From UKL13-2 sp043773745 (GTDB taxonomy: Bacteria; Pseudomonadota; Gammaproteobacteria; Burkholderiales; Usitatibacteraceae): DNA of 64,000 nucleotides. Where the stretch lies: NCBI GenBank assembly GCA_043773745.1, contig JAYVEV010000071.1:1-64000 (forward strand). Direction: 5' to 3'. Below are positions 50,315-61,100 of this stretch, piece after piece. Below the pieces are notes generated by a model, which was given only the letters and a program-made list of their open reading frames with translations, was not told the DNA's origin and ran no database searches. A program made the translations under genes and the position numbers. Each line of letters begins with the position of its first letter. Position 1 is the first letter of the stretch.

Positions 50315-50404
50315 AGCGGTGTATGAGGCGGTGCATGAAGCCTCGGAATGTACTGCCCGATAGAAGCTTATAGCGCTTAAAAATCCAAGGCTATAGCACC
50401 ACTT

Positions 50405-51376
50405 ATGCGTGCACACAAATCGCTCTCATTTTCTATCCGCGCTGATCTCTATGCACAGCTGGCGCAAATGGAAATGGCGGGATTGCCGTTTGCTCAGGCG
50501 CTCTCGGTAATGTCGTTGCCGCCACCTGCTCAAGTGCGTCTTGAGGTCATGCAACAGCTAGTTAAAAAAGGCGGTGATGTTGCCGCAGCAGGGGAGAGGA
50601 GCGGGCTCTTCACCAGTTTAGAAGCACGGCTGATTCGTGCATCACTCAACGCTGGCAGCCCGGCGAATATGTATCGGCGGCTGGCTGATTACTACACTGA
50701 TCGTGCTGCCCAATTGGCGACCATGAAATCGCGTATGGCATTGCCTGCCTTCATGTTTATGGCGGCCTTGGTCATCCAGCCATTGCCGGCGCTGGTCGGC
50801 GGTTCACTAGGTATTGGCGGTTACTTGTGGGGCGTGTTAAGACCGATGCTGTTGATTGCGGCGGCAATATACGGCTTGCGATTGCTGGCAGGCAGTGAGA
50901 AAAAAGCATCGGGCAAATCGTTTTATCAAAGCGTGCCGATTTACGCCCCGATATTTGTGCGCCGTAATTTGCGTGATTTTTTTGAAAGCCTCGGTCTGAT
51001 GTTGGAAGCAGGCGTGTCGATGCTTGATGCCTTGCCTGCCGCGCTCGATACGGTGGAAGATGGCGACATCAGACGTGCACTTGCAAAGATTCGTGTGCGT
51101 ATCGAAAAGGGTGCGCCACTGGCTGTTGCGCTGTCCGGCATTAGCTATATTCACGATGAGCGCGTAATTCAATTCACGCAGACCGGTGAGGCCAGCGGCA
51201 CATTGCCGGAGATGCTGTTGCGTCATACAAAATTGGAAACCGACATCATCAATAGTTTTTTTGAGCAACTCGCGGCGTGGATGCCACGGATTATTTATGC
51301 TGCGGTGGCTTTGTGGATAGCCTATGGCTTACTGACCGGTGGCGGTATGATGTCGCGGATGCCGAACAATGTTTAA
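50405..51376 (+). CDS. Orphan type II secretion/pilus GspF-family membrane protein
   Basis: 323 residues with two T2SSF domains: SFSIRADLYAQLAQMEMAGLPFAQALSVM (residues 9-37) and RNLRDFFESLGLMLEAGVSMLDALPAALD (about 190-220), each ending near a membrane helix; hydrophobic helices lie at about 114-133, 138-160 and 295-312. GspF/PilC proteins are inner-membrane platforms for secretion or pilus machinery, but no GspE, GspG or pilin gene is adjacent. The gene directly precedes an alpha/beta hydrolase with nine bases between, which suggests a shared role. Confidence 0.88.
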   Translation: MRAHKSLSFSIRADLYAQLAQMEMAGLPFAQALSVMSLPPPAQVRLEVMQQLVKKGGDVAAAGERSGLFTSLEARLIRASLNAGSPANMYRRLADYYTDRAAQLATMKSRMALPAFMFMAALVIQPLPALVGGSLGIGGYLWGVLRPMLLIAAAIYGLRLLAGSEKKASGKSFYQSVPIYAPIFVRRNLRDFFESLGLMLEAGVSMLDALPAALDTVEDGDIRRALAKIRVRIEKGAPLAVALSGISYIHDERVIQFTQTGEASGTLPEMLLRHTKLETDIINSFFEQLAAWMPRIIYAAVALWIAYGLLTGGGMMSRMPNNV

Positions 51377-51385
51377 GGGCGGCAA

Positions 51386-52654
51386 ATGATGACTTATAAA
51401 TCCAAAAAAATTACCGATGCCGCTGCACCGGCGGCTCTCGCCAAACGGAAAGTTGCTACGGCAACGGAGCTAGGTGGCGCGAGTCGGCTGGTGATTGATG
51501 CAGTCGTTGGCATCACTAATATTGTTGAAGACATGCATCGCGGTATTTCCGGCGTGGCGCCGGTCGTGGGCAAGATGCCGCCCGGCCGTATGGACGGTAT
51601 TTCGGGGTTGGTTTACCGTAGCGTTCGTGGAGTTACCAAAGCCGTTGGGTTGGGTCTTGATGCAGCATTGGGCCAGCTTGTACCGCTATTGGGCAGCAGT
51701 GGCACAATGCTACATCGCGAAGCAGGCCTCGCCGCAGTCAATGGTGTATTCGGCGATTATCTTGCCGCCACCAATAATCCGCTGACAATTTCGATGCAAC
51801 TGCGCCAGCAGGGTTGCCCGTTGGTGCTGGAGCGCGCAGCACTCGCAAAGCAATTTGCTCCATTGCCCTCCAATAGCAAGCTGCTGGTGCTGGTACATGG
51901 CTTGTGCATGAACGATCTGCAGTGGCATCGCAATGGGCATGATCACGGTGCCTCGCTCGCGCAGGACTTGGGGTACACCACACTCTATTTGCATTACAAC
52001 AGTGGTCGATCGATTGCGGCCAACGGCCATGACTTTGCCTTGATCCTTGAACAACTGGTGTCAGTATGGCCGGTGCCTGTAAGTGAACTGACTATTATTG
52101 GTCACAGCATGGGCGGGCTGGTTTCGCGCAGTGCGTGTTATTACGCTGAACAGGACGGTCTTGCCTGGCTGCTGTACCTGAAAAAACTCATTTTCCTCGG
52201 CACACCTCACCATGGCGCGCCGCTGGAGCGTGCCGGCACATGGGTGGATCTGCTGCTCGGCATCAGCCCTTATACGGCACCATTTGCGCGGTTGGGGATG
52301 GTTCGCAGCAGCGGTATCAAGGATCTTCGTCACGGAACTATCTTGGGCGAGGTCGCCGACCAAAGTGATAAAAAACTGGCGAGTGCAGCAGTGTCATTGC
52401 CCAAGGACGTGAGTTGTTTTGCGATTGCAGCAACCAAGCAAGCACAAGCAGGTTCAGGCAAGCGCTTGCCGGGTGATGGATTGGTTCCGGTCAATAGTGC
52501 GCTGGGTTTGCACAAGTCGGCTGAACTAACCTTGCCGATTCCGTTGCCGCGCAAACATATCAGCTATGGCCTAGATCACTTCGAACTACTGAGCAGTAGC
52601 GATGTGTACCAACAAATTCATCTTTGGCTGGCTCAGGCTCAAGCTCAAGCTTGA
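51386..52654 (+). CDS. Alpha/beta hydrolase (lipase/PGAP1-like)
   Basis: 422-residue cytoplasmic or membrane-associated hydrolase with no clear signal peptide. The nucleophile serine is in GHSMGG (near residue 240); LVLVHGLCMND is the oxyanion strand and PGDGLVPV the acid-containing region. The first ~130 residues (VVGITNIVEDMHRG, GLVYRSVRGVTKAVGLGLD) are extra. Homology to triacylglycerol lipases and to PGAP1-type esterases is loose, so the ester substrate is unknown. It is coupled to the GspF gene. Confidence 0.87.
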   Translation: MMTYKSKKITDAAAPAALAKRKVATATELGGASRLVIDAVVGITNIVEDMHRGISGVAPVVGKMPPGRMDGISGLVYRSVRGVTKAVGLGLDAALGQLVPLLGSSGTMLHREAGLAAVNGVFGDYLAATNNPLTISMQLRQQGCPLVLERAALAKQFAPLPSNSKLLVLVHGLCMNDLQWHRNGHDHGASLAQDLGYTTLYLHYNSGRSIAANGHDFALILEQLVSVWPVPVSELTIIGHSMGGLVSRSACYYAEQDGLAWLLYLKKLIFLGTPHHGAPLERAGTWVDLLLGISPYTAPFARLGMVRSSGIKDLRHGTILGEVADQSDKKLASAAVSLPKDVSCFAIAATKQAQAGSGKRLPGDGLVPVNSALGLHKSAELTLPIPLPRKHISYGLDHFELLSSSDVYQQIHLWLAQAQAQA

Positions 52655-52913
52655 TTTGATTTATAGGGCCCCGACACCTTAAAAGTGACTTTTTTCACAT
52701 TAGCATCCACCACAAAGCCGTATGATGTTGCAATACCCTGCTTTTACGAGCTGATTAAACCGATACAAAATACAATAAGTCGCCAGTACACTTCATTGCT
52801 AACGACAAAATAAACTCAAGGCGTATCAACCTAGTTAAAGTGACTCCACATTGCAACCCCCATTCCAGCTCTGAATTCGTGACCTACTCACGGCCCAGAT
52901 CGAAAGTAAGGCT

Positions 52914-54788
52914 TTGAACAATATTGTCAGAGCTATGCGGTCGTTCGCGCTCGGCGCGATGTTCGCCACTTGGCTGCTGACCGCATTTGCGAGTCAGGCA
53001 TCCCTTAATAATCGCGATCTGGAAACGCAGTCGCTGGAGATCATGGTCGCAGATGACCCCCATACCGCTCTAAAAGAAAGCGAAAATTGGATTGAGAAGG
53101 GCGGCAAAGCAGGCGACAAAATGCTGATCCTGAAGGGCATGCGGCTGATGGTGATGGCCACTAACGCATTGGAGGAGTCGCAAAAACTGGCCGCGCAGGC
53201 TGAACAAGGTCTTACGTTTGCACGCGAAATGAAATCAGCGGGTGCCGAGTGCGAATTTCTTACTGCTAAGGCATCTGCGCTGGCCTCCGCGGGTAAGTAC
53301 TTGGACGCACTAACGGTGTTCGATGAGGCGATGCAGGTAGCAGAGAAAGCTGGCCAAGATCGGGCACTGGCGGGGGTTATGACATCCAAAGCGTTTGTCT
53401 ATGGATTGCTGGGGCGCGATCCTGAGTCACTTGATCTGCTGTTCAAGGCGCACAAGAGCTATTTAGACATGGGTGATGATCGTAGTGCACGAAGCACATT
53501 GTCGGCCATTGGCAACGCCTACTCGCACACAGGCGCTAGTCGTGAAGATTTGTTAAAGGCGCTGAATTATCACGAGCAATCGATCGAGCCGGATGCCGAA
53601 AAAAGCAGCCGTCATGATTTGTCCACAGTGTATTTCAACATTGGTGTGGTGTATCAGCGCCTCAAAGACTTCCCCAAGGCGACGCTTTATATCCAGAAAA
53701 GCATGGCGCTTTTACGAGCGCTGAAAGATTTGGTGGGTGAAGCGTTTTGTAACCATCGGCTTGCCTTGCTGGCTGGCGAGAGCGGTCGCTGGGATGAAGC
53801 ATTGGCATACGAAGACAAAGCGCTACCTACATTGATGGGTGCTGGCGACACGACAATGATTTTTAATGTGCAACGCAATCGCTCAAAAATATTTGCCCGT
53901 CTCAATCGCCGCCGCGAGAGCATGGAGTCGCTTGCGCAGGCCGATGCCATTCGTAGCAGCATTAATTCCACCTCGATCGAGGTCAAGTATTTAAATACCG
54001 CGGCCGAAGTATATGCGCTGCTGGGAGATTTTGAAAAAGCGTATCGCATGCGTTTGCAGGCGGGAGAAGCTGAGCAAAAGAGTTTTGTGGAAGCACATAA
54101 CAAAGAATCAACCGAAATGCAGATGCGCTTTGAGGTCACTCAAAAAGAGGCAGAAAACGCACTGCTGCGAGCTCATGAGCGCGCATCAGAGGCGCGGCGT
54201 TTGGCGTTGATACTCGCCGTCATCCTATTGCTGTTGGTGCTCGGCGGATTATGCTGGTTAATGTTCCGACAAGGCCAGCAGAAACGTCGTTTTGCCAGCC
54301 TCGCCATGCGTGACGATCTGACCGGGTTGCCTAACCGCCGCAGCATTATCGAATTTGCCCAGGCTCAATTGCGCGCGGTGCGTGTTGATAAACATACCTT
54401 TTGTATCGCGCTGGTGGATATCGATCACTTTAAAGCGATTAACGATGAGCACGGCCATGCTGTTGGCGATGCGGTATTGGCTGCGTTTGCCACTGTATGT
54501 GCGCACCAATTGCGCAACGTCGACCGCTTAGGACGTTACGGCGGCGAGGAGTTTATGCTGGTCATGCCGGGCTCAGTGGTTGAACAGGTGCCGCAGGTAT
54601 TTGCGCGTTTGCGCGTTGCTGTACAACAAATTCGCGTCGAAGGATTACCGACTGATTGCAAGGTAACTTTCAGCATGGGCGCCACGGCTGCAGCGAGCAC
54701 CGATGACCTTGATATGCTGACTAAGCGCGCGGATGATGCACTTTATCGCGCAAAGCATGATGGACGCGATCGATACGAATTGGGCTGA
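52914..54788 (+). CDS. TPR-GGDEF diguanylate cyclase
   Basis: 624 residues. A signal-like N-terminus is followed by about 370 residues of TPR-like helix pairs (such as AYSHTGASREDLLKALNYHE and ARLNRRRESMESLAQADAI), probably periplasmic. A membrane helix (about 425-445, LILAVILLLLVLGGLCWLMF) leads to a GGDEF domain with GGEEF (about 543-547) and the RxxD inhibitory site (RNVD) five residues upstream, so it is predicted to be active and product-inhibited. The start is TTG at 52914; an ATG at 52935 would also keep the signal. Neither has a good ribosome site. Upstream lie two imperfect direct repeats (52679-52701 and 52835-52852). Confidence 0.9.
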   Translation: MNNIVRAMRSFALGAMFATWLLTAFASQASLNNRDLETQSLEIMVADDPHTALKESENWIEKGGKAGDKMLILKGMRLMVMATNALEESQKLAAQAEQGLTFAREMKSAGAECEFLTAKASALASAGKYLDALTVFDEAMQVAEKAGQDRALAGVMTSKAFVYGLLGRDPESLDLLFKAHKSYLDMGDDRSARSTLSAIGNAYSHTGASREDLLKALNYHEQSIEPDAEKSSRHDLSTVYFNIGVVYQRLKDFPKATLYIQKSMALLRALKDLVGEAFCNHRLALLAGESGRWDEALAYEDKALPTLMGAGDTTMIFNVQRNRSKIFARLNRRRESMESLAQADAIRSSINSTSIEVKYLNTAAEVYALLGDFEKAYRMRLQAGEAEQKSFVEAHNKESTEMQMRFEVTQKEAENALLRAHERASEARRLALILAVILLLLVLGGLCWLMFRQGQQKRRFASLAMRDDLTGLPNRRSIIEFAQAQLRAVRVDKHTFCIALVDIDHFKAINDEHGHAVGDAVLAAFATVCAHQLRNVDRLGRYGGEEFMLVMPGSVVEQVPQVFARLRVAVQQIRVEGLPTDCKVTFSMGATAAASTDDLDMLTKRADDALYRAKHDGRDRYELG

Positions 54789-54814
54789 CCAGTTTGATGT
54801 CGCCAGCAATATCA

Positions 54815-54843
54815 AAAAATGCCGGGAATCCCGGCGTTTTTTG
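54815..54843. terminator. Bidirectional terminator between the cyclase and TonB receptor genes
   Basis: GCCGGGAATCCCGGC (54822-54836) with an A run before it and six T after it. It lies between convergent genes and can end both transcripts. Confidence 0.85.
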
Positions 54844-54932
54844 TTTACTGATAAAGATTTGAAAGCTAATATCGACGAGGATTCCAGAGCCTTTTTGCTT
54901 TGAACTCCCCGTCAATGTTGGTTTTTCTCTTG

Positions 54933-57710
54933 TTACTTGAAGCGATATGTTACGCTCAAGCTTGCTTTTGCGCCTTCCGGATTATGATAGGTCGGGTTAA
55001 AGCCAAGCGTCGTTTGGTTCGGATCGTACGGTGCAAACTTGCCCTCGATATTACGCACCACCAGTGCAACTGTGAGTGCTTTGATAGGTGTGTAGCTACC
55101 ACCAATATCATAGGTGGTCCACGGCTTTACTTTGCATTGGTTCAAGTAGGCAAGTGTGAGGGATGTGGACGATAGGTAGCAGCCATTGGTTACAGTAGGA
55201 TCGCCGTAATCCCAGCCACCGGTGTAGTTCATGCGGAAAAACGTTGTCCAGTCGTCCTTGGCAAAACTGATGGTTGCATTACCGCGTAGACGTGGTGTTT
55301 CAAACAAGTAAAAATTGCCCGCGCCATTGACGAAAGTGCCGCCTTTAACCAGTTGGTAATCGTAACGCAGTGTCCATGTTGCCAGCGCATTTGCAGACAA
55401 AACACCGCCGGCAAAATTAGTTCTTGCCGTGATGTCCAGATCAACGCCTTTGACGCGGGTTTCACCCAGATTCAGGAAGCGGCGTGTGGTGCTTTCCAAT
55501 GGACCGGTGCCGGGAATCGGGTTGCCGTTCGCGTCGGTTAAGAACGAGGCAGGATTGGTGTTTCTGACCACACTGCCGCCAACATAGTTTGGCGTAAATT
55601 CATTGTCGATCACCTGTTGGGCGCTGAAACGATCAATCTGGCTGCGACGACGAATTTCCCAAGCATCTGCTTGTAACGACAAATTCTGCGTTGGCGAATA
55701 AACGAAGCCATATGAGAAGCTCTTGGAACGTTCTGGCTCAAGGCCAGCCGAGGGCAGGAAGATGCTGGCCACTGTGCGCCCGGTACAATCGGTCGGGTCG
55801 CCACCACTAAGTGGTGTGGTGCCGTTCGGGCAGCGCACCGGGTCGGTGATGGTACTGAAGGATTGCACCCGTGAGCTGGAAGTCTGCGTAAGTGAAGGCG
55901 CCCGGAAAGCCTCGGCATAGCTTCCACGCAGCGCCAGCGTGTTGATGGGTTTCCACTTGATGCCAAACTTTGGCGTGGTGGAGTTGCCATAATCACTGTA
56001 ATGGTCAAAACGAACGGCAATCTGGGTTTCAACATTACGTGCGAACGGTACAGCCAATTCGGCAAACGCAGAGCTCACTTTGCGCGACGCACCAACGGTA
56101 GTTGATGCAATACCCACAAAATCACCAGCGACCTGACGCGGATCCGACTTGATGTCGAATGACTCACGCCGTAATTCCACACCGGTAGCAATAACCAGCG
56201 GGCCACCGGCTAAATTGGCGAGTTCACGCGAGCCCTTAAGGTCAAGGCTGGTGATGTCGGTAGCGCCAGTGCCGGTACGGTACGGGTTCAGTTGCGCAAT
56301 AAGTGCAGGGTCATTCACGCCGCCGAAACGGTAGGTGCGATTGGTAACGGCTGCCTGCAATGCCGGGAAGTAGAGACGGCCATTGGCGATTTCTTTACGC
56401 TCGGTTTTGCTGTAAAGCAGGCCGGATTCCCAATCCCAATTTGCGAACGTACCGGACAAACCTACCAAGCCGCGATAAGCATCATTGATAGACTCAGTGA
56501 AGGTGGTGCCAAGGTCAACAAAACGATAGCGCAAGCCTACCGGTACCGTGTATGGATTATCTGGATGGCCGACTGGCAAAGTCAACAAATAGCGGAAGCG
56601 CTGACCGGCTGCGTTGAACCAGATCGAGCCGTTACCCGTGCCATCAAGTGTAGCCGGGGAGTCTATAAAATTGCTTGTTACGCGGGAGAAGCTGAATTCG
56701 GCAGTTCCTTGCAAGTTCGCTGAAAAATCGCGGGTCGCTTTGGTGATTATGCCGATGCGCTCGGATTTTGAAGTAATCTGAAGATAGTCAAAGCCATTGG
56801 CTCGGCAACCTGCGGTAGCTGATACAGTGGTTGCAGCCGGGCAACGCGGATCAGTGGCCAGCCCCACGTTGAACACGCCGTTACCTAGCGTACGCTCGCG
56901 AAAGTAGTTGGGAATGCCCGCAAAAGAAGAAGTGAGTGCGTTGCGGTTGGCGAGACGACGATAATCGTCGTTGAATACGCTATTGTGGTCGTTGTAGCTG
57001 ACCGGGTCACGTTTAAAGTAATCAAGGCCGATTAGTATGTTGTAACGATCCTTAGCAAGATCGCCAAAGCCGACAACACCGCTTGCGGCATAGCTGCTAA
57101 AAGTGTGGTCAAGTGAACTGCTACTCGTTGCAGTAATTTCGCCGCCTTGGTAGTCTTTTTTCAGAATAAAGTTGATGACGCCTGCGATAGCATCAGAACC
57201 ATAAATGGCAGAAGCGCCGTCCTTCAATATTTCGATTCGTTCAATCGCGGACAGGGGAATCGTATTCAGGTTATACGCTTGGCCTTGACCGGTATTCGGA
57301 TCTGCATTCGGAGCCGGCGCGACGCGGCGGCCATTCAACAAAACAAGGGTTGAGACCGAACCCAAGCCGCGCAAAGAGGCTGATTGTGTTGCGCGGGAAA
57401 AGCCGCTGCCGCCGTTATAGTCTTGCAGCGAGCCGCCACCGATTGATGGCACGGCTCGTAGCAATTCAGCAACGGTGCTGACGCCACTTTTGGCAATCTC
57501 TTCTTTATCAATAATCTGGATGCTGGAGGATGTTTCGGCATCAGCACGTTTAATGTTGGAGCCCGTGATAACGATTTTATCAATTTTTTGCGTCGAGCTA
57601 GGCTCGGCGGGCGATGTTTGGGCGCCAGCCTGGGCAATCAGAATAGCGGCAGAAATCGCAGCGGCTAACGGGCTCAATGCAAGTTTGATATTGCGCTTGG
57701 AATTACGCAT
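54933..57710 (-). CDS. TonB-dependent outer-membrane receptor
   Basis: 925 residues. The signal peptide ends near QAGAQ; a TonB-box-like IDKIVITGSNIKR follows, then the plug domain (about 50-170, with SASLRGLGSVSTLVLLNGRRV and EILKDGASAIYGSDAIAGVINF) and a 22-strand-type barrel ending in SLSVTYRFK with aromatic C-terminal positions. GSNIKR is typical of receptors for peptides, sugars or other organic ligands in Xanthomonas- and Caulobacter-type bacteria. No iron-regulator box was identified. A palindrome at 57750-57771 lies 39 bases before the ATG. The secreted C10 protease gene ends 391 bases upstream on the same strand. Confidence 0.95.
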   Translation of the reverse strand: MRNSKRNIKLALSPLAAAISAAILIAQAGAQTSPAEPSSTQKIDKIVITGSNIKRADAETSSSIQIIDKEEIAKSGVSTVAELLRAVPSIGGGSLQDYNGGSGFSRATQSASLRGLGSVSTLVLLNGRRVAPAPNADPNTGQGQAYNLNTIPLSAIERIEILKDGASAIYGSDAIAGVINFILKKDYQGGEITATSSSSLDHTFSSYAASGVVGFGDLAKDRYNILIGLDYFKRDPVSYNDHNSVFNDDYRRLANRNALTSSFAGIPNYFRERTLGNGVFNVGLATDPRCPAATTVSATAGCRANGFDYLQITSKSERIGIITKATRDFSANLQGTAEFSFSRVTSNFIDSPATLDGTGNGSIWFNAAGQRFRYLLTLPVGHPDNPYTVPVGLRYRFVDLGTTFTESINDAYRGLVGLSGTFANWDWESGLLYSKTERKEIANGRLYFPALQAAVTNRTYRFGGVNDPALIAQLNPYRTGTGATDITSLDLKGSRELANLAGGPLVIATGVELRRESFDIKSDPRQVAGDFVGIASTTVGASRKVSSAFAELAVPFARNVETQIAVRFDHYSDYGNSTTPKFGIKWKPINTLALRGSYAEAFRAPSLTQTSSSRVQSFSTITDPVRCPNGTTPLSGGDPTDCTGRTVASIFLPSAGLEPERSKSFSYGFVYSPTQNLSLQADAWEIRRRSQIDRFSAQQVIDNEFTPNYVGGSVVRNTNPASFLTDANGNPIPGTGPLESTTRRFLNLGETRVKGVDLDITARTNFAGGVLSANALATWTLRYDYQLVKGGTFVNGAGNFYLFETPRLRGNATISFAKDDWTTFFRMNYTGGWDYGDPTVTNGCYLSSTSLTLAYLNQCKVKPWTTYDIGGSYTPIKALTVALVVRNIEGKFAPYDPNQTTLGFNPTYHNPEGAKASLSVTYRFK

Positions 57711-57749
57711 AGGGTGCTTCCCTTTCTTTATTAATAAAAAATGAGCAAT

Positions 57750-57771
57750 TTAGTGAAAATTTATTCACTAA
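57750..57771 (-). promoter_or_regulatory. Palindromic operator candidate before the TonB receptor gene
   Basis: TTAGTGAA-AATTTA-TTCACTAA, a perfect 8-base inverted repeat with a six-base centre. It lies in the 5' untranslated/promoter region, 39 bases before the start codon and just upstream of the ribosome site AAAGGGAAG. It could bind a dimeric regulator or form a leader hairpin. It does not match the usual Fur box. Confidence 0.5.
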
Positions 57772-58030
57772 GTTGATTTAAAAAACGCTATTGGCGATGA
57801 TCAAAAGATGAAAAGCAAGCAGAATAGTTTTAATGTTATTGACTCCAAAATGCAATAAATGTGATGCTTTTCGAGACTTTGTAGCTAAAAAAACAACAAA
57901 CTTTGGTTAATGACGGGGTGTGCTTTATAGATTTGCTGCTTGGTTGGGCAGTTGGAACACGGAAAATGAATTGAAGTGGTGCGCGCACCAAATGCTGGCC
58001 AGAACGCTTTAGTTGCGCGCAGGTATTAAC

Positions 58031-58071
58031 AAACAAGGGGCCAAGCGATTTGATCGCTTGGCCCCTTGTTT
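58031..58071. terminator. Terminator of the C10 protease gene
   Basis: AACAAGGGGCCAAGCGAT pairs perfectly with ATCGCTTGGCCCCTTGTT around a three-base loop. It lies 31 bases after the C10 protease stop on the reverse strand. The rest of the 391-base gap (57711-58101) is the TonB receptor promoter region, with no gene. Confidence 0.85.
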
Positions 58072-58101
58072 ACTTTATAGGCTGTTGGCCTGGCCGTAAG
58101 G

Positions 58102-61100
58102 CTATGGCTGCAGCACGGTATATCCGATAGGTGCCGTACCTGCATTGTCGATGACGGTAGGTGCTAACGGTACTCTGTTGCTGGCATTCATCAGCCACAC
58201 GGTTAACGTGCCATCTGGTCGCCGCCAGACAACATCGGTTAACCCGTCGCCATTCAGATCTCCTGTTGCATACAACTGCCAGGTGGGATCAGCATTTCCA
58301 AATAAATAAATAACGCTGGGAATGGTCAGCGAACTTGATGTGCAAGAGGCATTCGGATCGTCCGGATTGGCGCTTGGAGGTGGCAGCGCCAATCCACGCG
58401 CGTCGAGCGTTGTCATGGCAACCTGACCGGTGCTTGAACTACGCATGAGAATATCGCCAAGGCGGCTGCCCGTAAAGTCGCTGAGTTTCAGGGCAGTGAA
58501 CCCATTGATAATTTGCCCCGCAGCCAGATTCGCGCAGGTTCGGTTAGGTGTCGCCATCAGCGCCCTGATTTGGCGATCAGGGCTGATATAAATCATATCA
58601 GCGGCACCATCGGCGTTCAGATCCATTGCGCCAAGCAGGGTCCAATTGAGTGGTGCACCGCCGCGCTTCCTGACCTGGGTTACACCATTACCATTGGTGA
58701 ACCAGATGTACGAGACACCAGTATCCCGCGGATCATCTGCCATATAGCGCCAGATAAGATCGCCGTAACCATCGCCGTCAAGATCGCCAACCGCCTGCAC
58801 ATCCCAAACCAATTTGAGTTGACGCCAGTAAATTTCATTATTGGGATTGAAGTTTTTCCAGATACGAACATCGCCGTATATACCTTGCGTCATGTTCTGG
58901 AAAGCCAGATCTGATTTGCCGTCACCATCAAAATCCCCCACACCCACCAGCCGGAAAGCGCTTCCCGGATCGGGGAGTGCGGTAAATTGAAGTTGGTTAT
59001 TAACCCATCTTCCAGCCATGTTTTGTCCTGACGGTGAGCGGACAACGACGGCACTTCTGCCGTTGCCATCAATATCGATTCCTCCCCGCTTGGAAAGCGG
59101 CGTAACCGATGAGGTCGCAACAATCATGCTTTGCATCACCGGTGTCGCCGGACTGTAAGCACTATTGCCCGCCTGGTTCGCCGTTACTGTACAAGTGCCC
59201 GATGTTAGCAGTGTCAAGATCGTTCCTGAGACCGAACATACGCTTGGCGTTGACGAGCTGTAAGTAACAGTCAAGCCCGATGATGCTATTCCATTCAGGC
59301 TGATCAAATTGCCCACATTGCCGGAGCTGGGAAGTGAATACGTGATGGTTTGGGCTTGCGTACCAGAGCCGGCTACGGAAACCATCAATGCAACATCATC
59401 GACGAAGAAAGATGAGGTGTTGCTGGCATTGGTTGCCGCGGTAAATGTCAGGCGCACTGTTTGTCCCTTGAAGGCCGAGACGTCGTACTGCGAGCTTTGG
59501 GTCCATCCACTGGTTTGGTCGAGGTTGGAGAACGACGCCAAAGTGGCTAATTTTGCGCCGGTTGTCGCGTTAAACAATTCAACCTTCAGCGTGTCATAGG
59601 CGCTGATCGTTGATGTTTCATTGGTCGCGATCAAATACCAGAACTGGACATACGCTTGCAGTGCATTTCCCGGGATTATCACGCTCTGGGAAAGGGTATC
59701 TGTACCGCTGTCATAGCCACCTAGCCAGGCATAGCCGCCACCGCTGTGGCCCAGACGTGTGGTGCCACTGGTGACAATTGCATAGCCGCCAGAAGCGCTT
59801 TCAGTCCAGGAAACAGCACCCGCTTCGAAGTCGGGGTTAGCAATAAGGTTGTTCGCAGCAGTGCTCTGGGCAGCCTGGGTGACGCTAATCGTCTGGCCGG
59901 CGATGGTCACTGTGCCGACGCGAGACAGGCTGCCGGTATTGGCAGCTACGGAGAAAATAGCTGTTCCGTTGCCACTGCCGCTGCTGCTGGTCGTGATCCA
60001 ACTGGTATTGCTGGTAGCGGTCCATGGACAGCCTGTGGTGGGTGAAGTGGTGACGATTACGCTGCCGTTTGTGGAGCCGGCTGATGCCGACTGGTTGGTA
60101 GGGGTCAATGAATATACACACGGCACTGTGGTTGTGAGCAATACATCATCAACCAGGAATGAAGTGATGTCTGACGAATCAGCAGATGCAGTAAAGGAGA
60201 GGCGAATAGTCTGGCCTTTAAATGCGGAAATATCATATTGTGGGCTCTGCACCCAGCCATTGGTTTTGTCGAGATTTGATAACGATGTCAGCGAGGCCAG
60301 CTTGGCACCCGTTGTGGCGCTGAAAATGTCCACCTTCATGCTGTCGTATACAGACGAGGTCGTGGTCTCGGCAGTAGTGATGTTGTACCAAAACCTGATG
60401 TTGGCCTGTTGAGCGCTGGCCGGAACGATAAAGTCCTGTGCAAGCGTATCGGCTGCACTGTTATATCCGCCTAGCCAGGCAAACCAATACCCGTCGTGGG
60501 CACGGGCTGGATCATTGGTTATGATTGTTGAACCCAGTTCTGACCAGTTGGCAGAGCCGCTTTCAAAGCCCGGATTGAGTAGTGTCGTTGAAATATTGCC
60601 GGTGCCCGACTGTGTGACTGTAAATGTTTGTCGGGCTATGGTCAGCGTTCCGGTACGCGCACTGGAACTAGTATTGGCTGTGATGGAATAGCCCACCGTG
60701 CCGTAACCACTTCCGTTTGATCCGTAGCTGACGCTGATCCAGGAGGCGTTACTGACGGCCGTCCATGCGCATGAGGTTCCCGCTGATACTGTGACGGTAC
60801 CGCTTGTTGCGCTTGCGGCCAGGGATTGATTGAGCGGATTAATGGCAAAGGCGCAATTACCCGCTTGCGTGACGCTGTAGGATTGCCCACCGATATTGAG
60901 CGTTCCAGTGCGGGAGCTATCATTGCTGTTGACCGATACGGAATAGGTAATGCTCGCACTGCCAGTGCCACTGGGTGCCGAGGTAATGGTGAGCCAGCTT
61001 GAATCGCTACTGCTAGTCCAAGAACAAGTGCTGCCCGTGCTAAGCGTCGTCGATCCCATCGTTGCATTAGAAGAGGCCAGATTATTGCCAGCCGGCGCCA

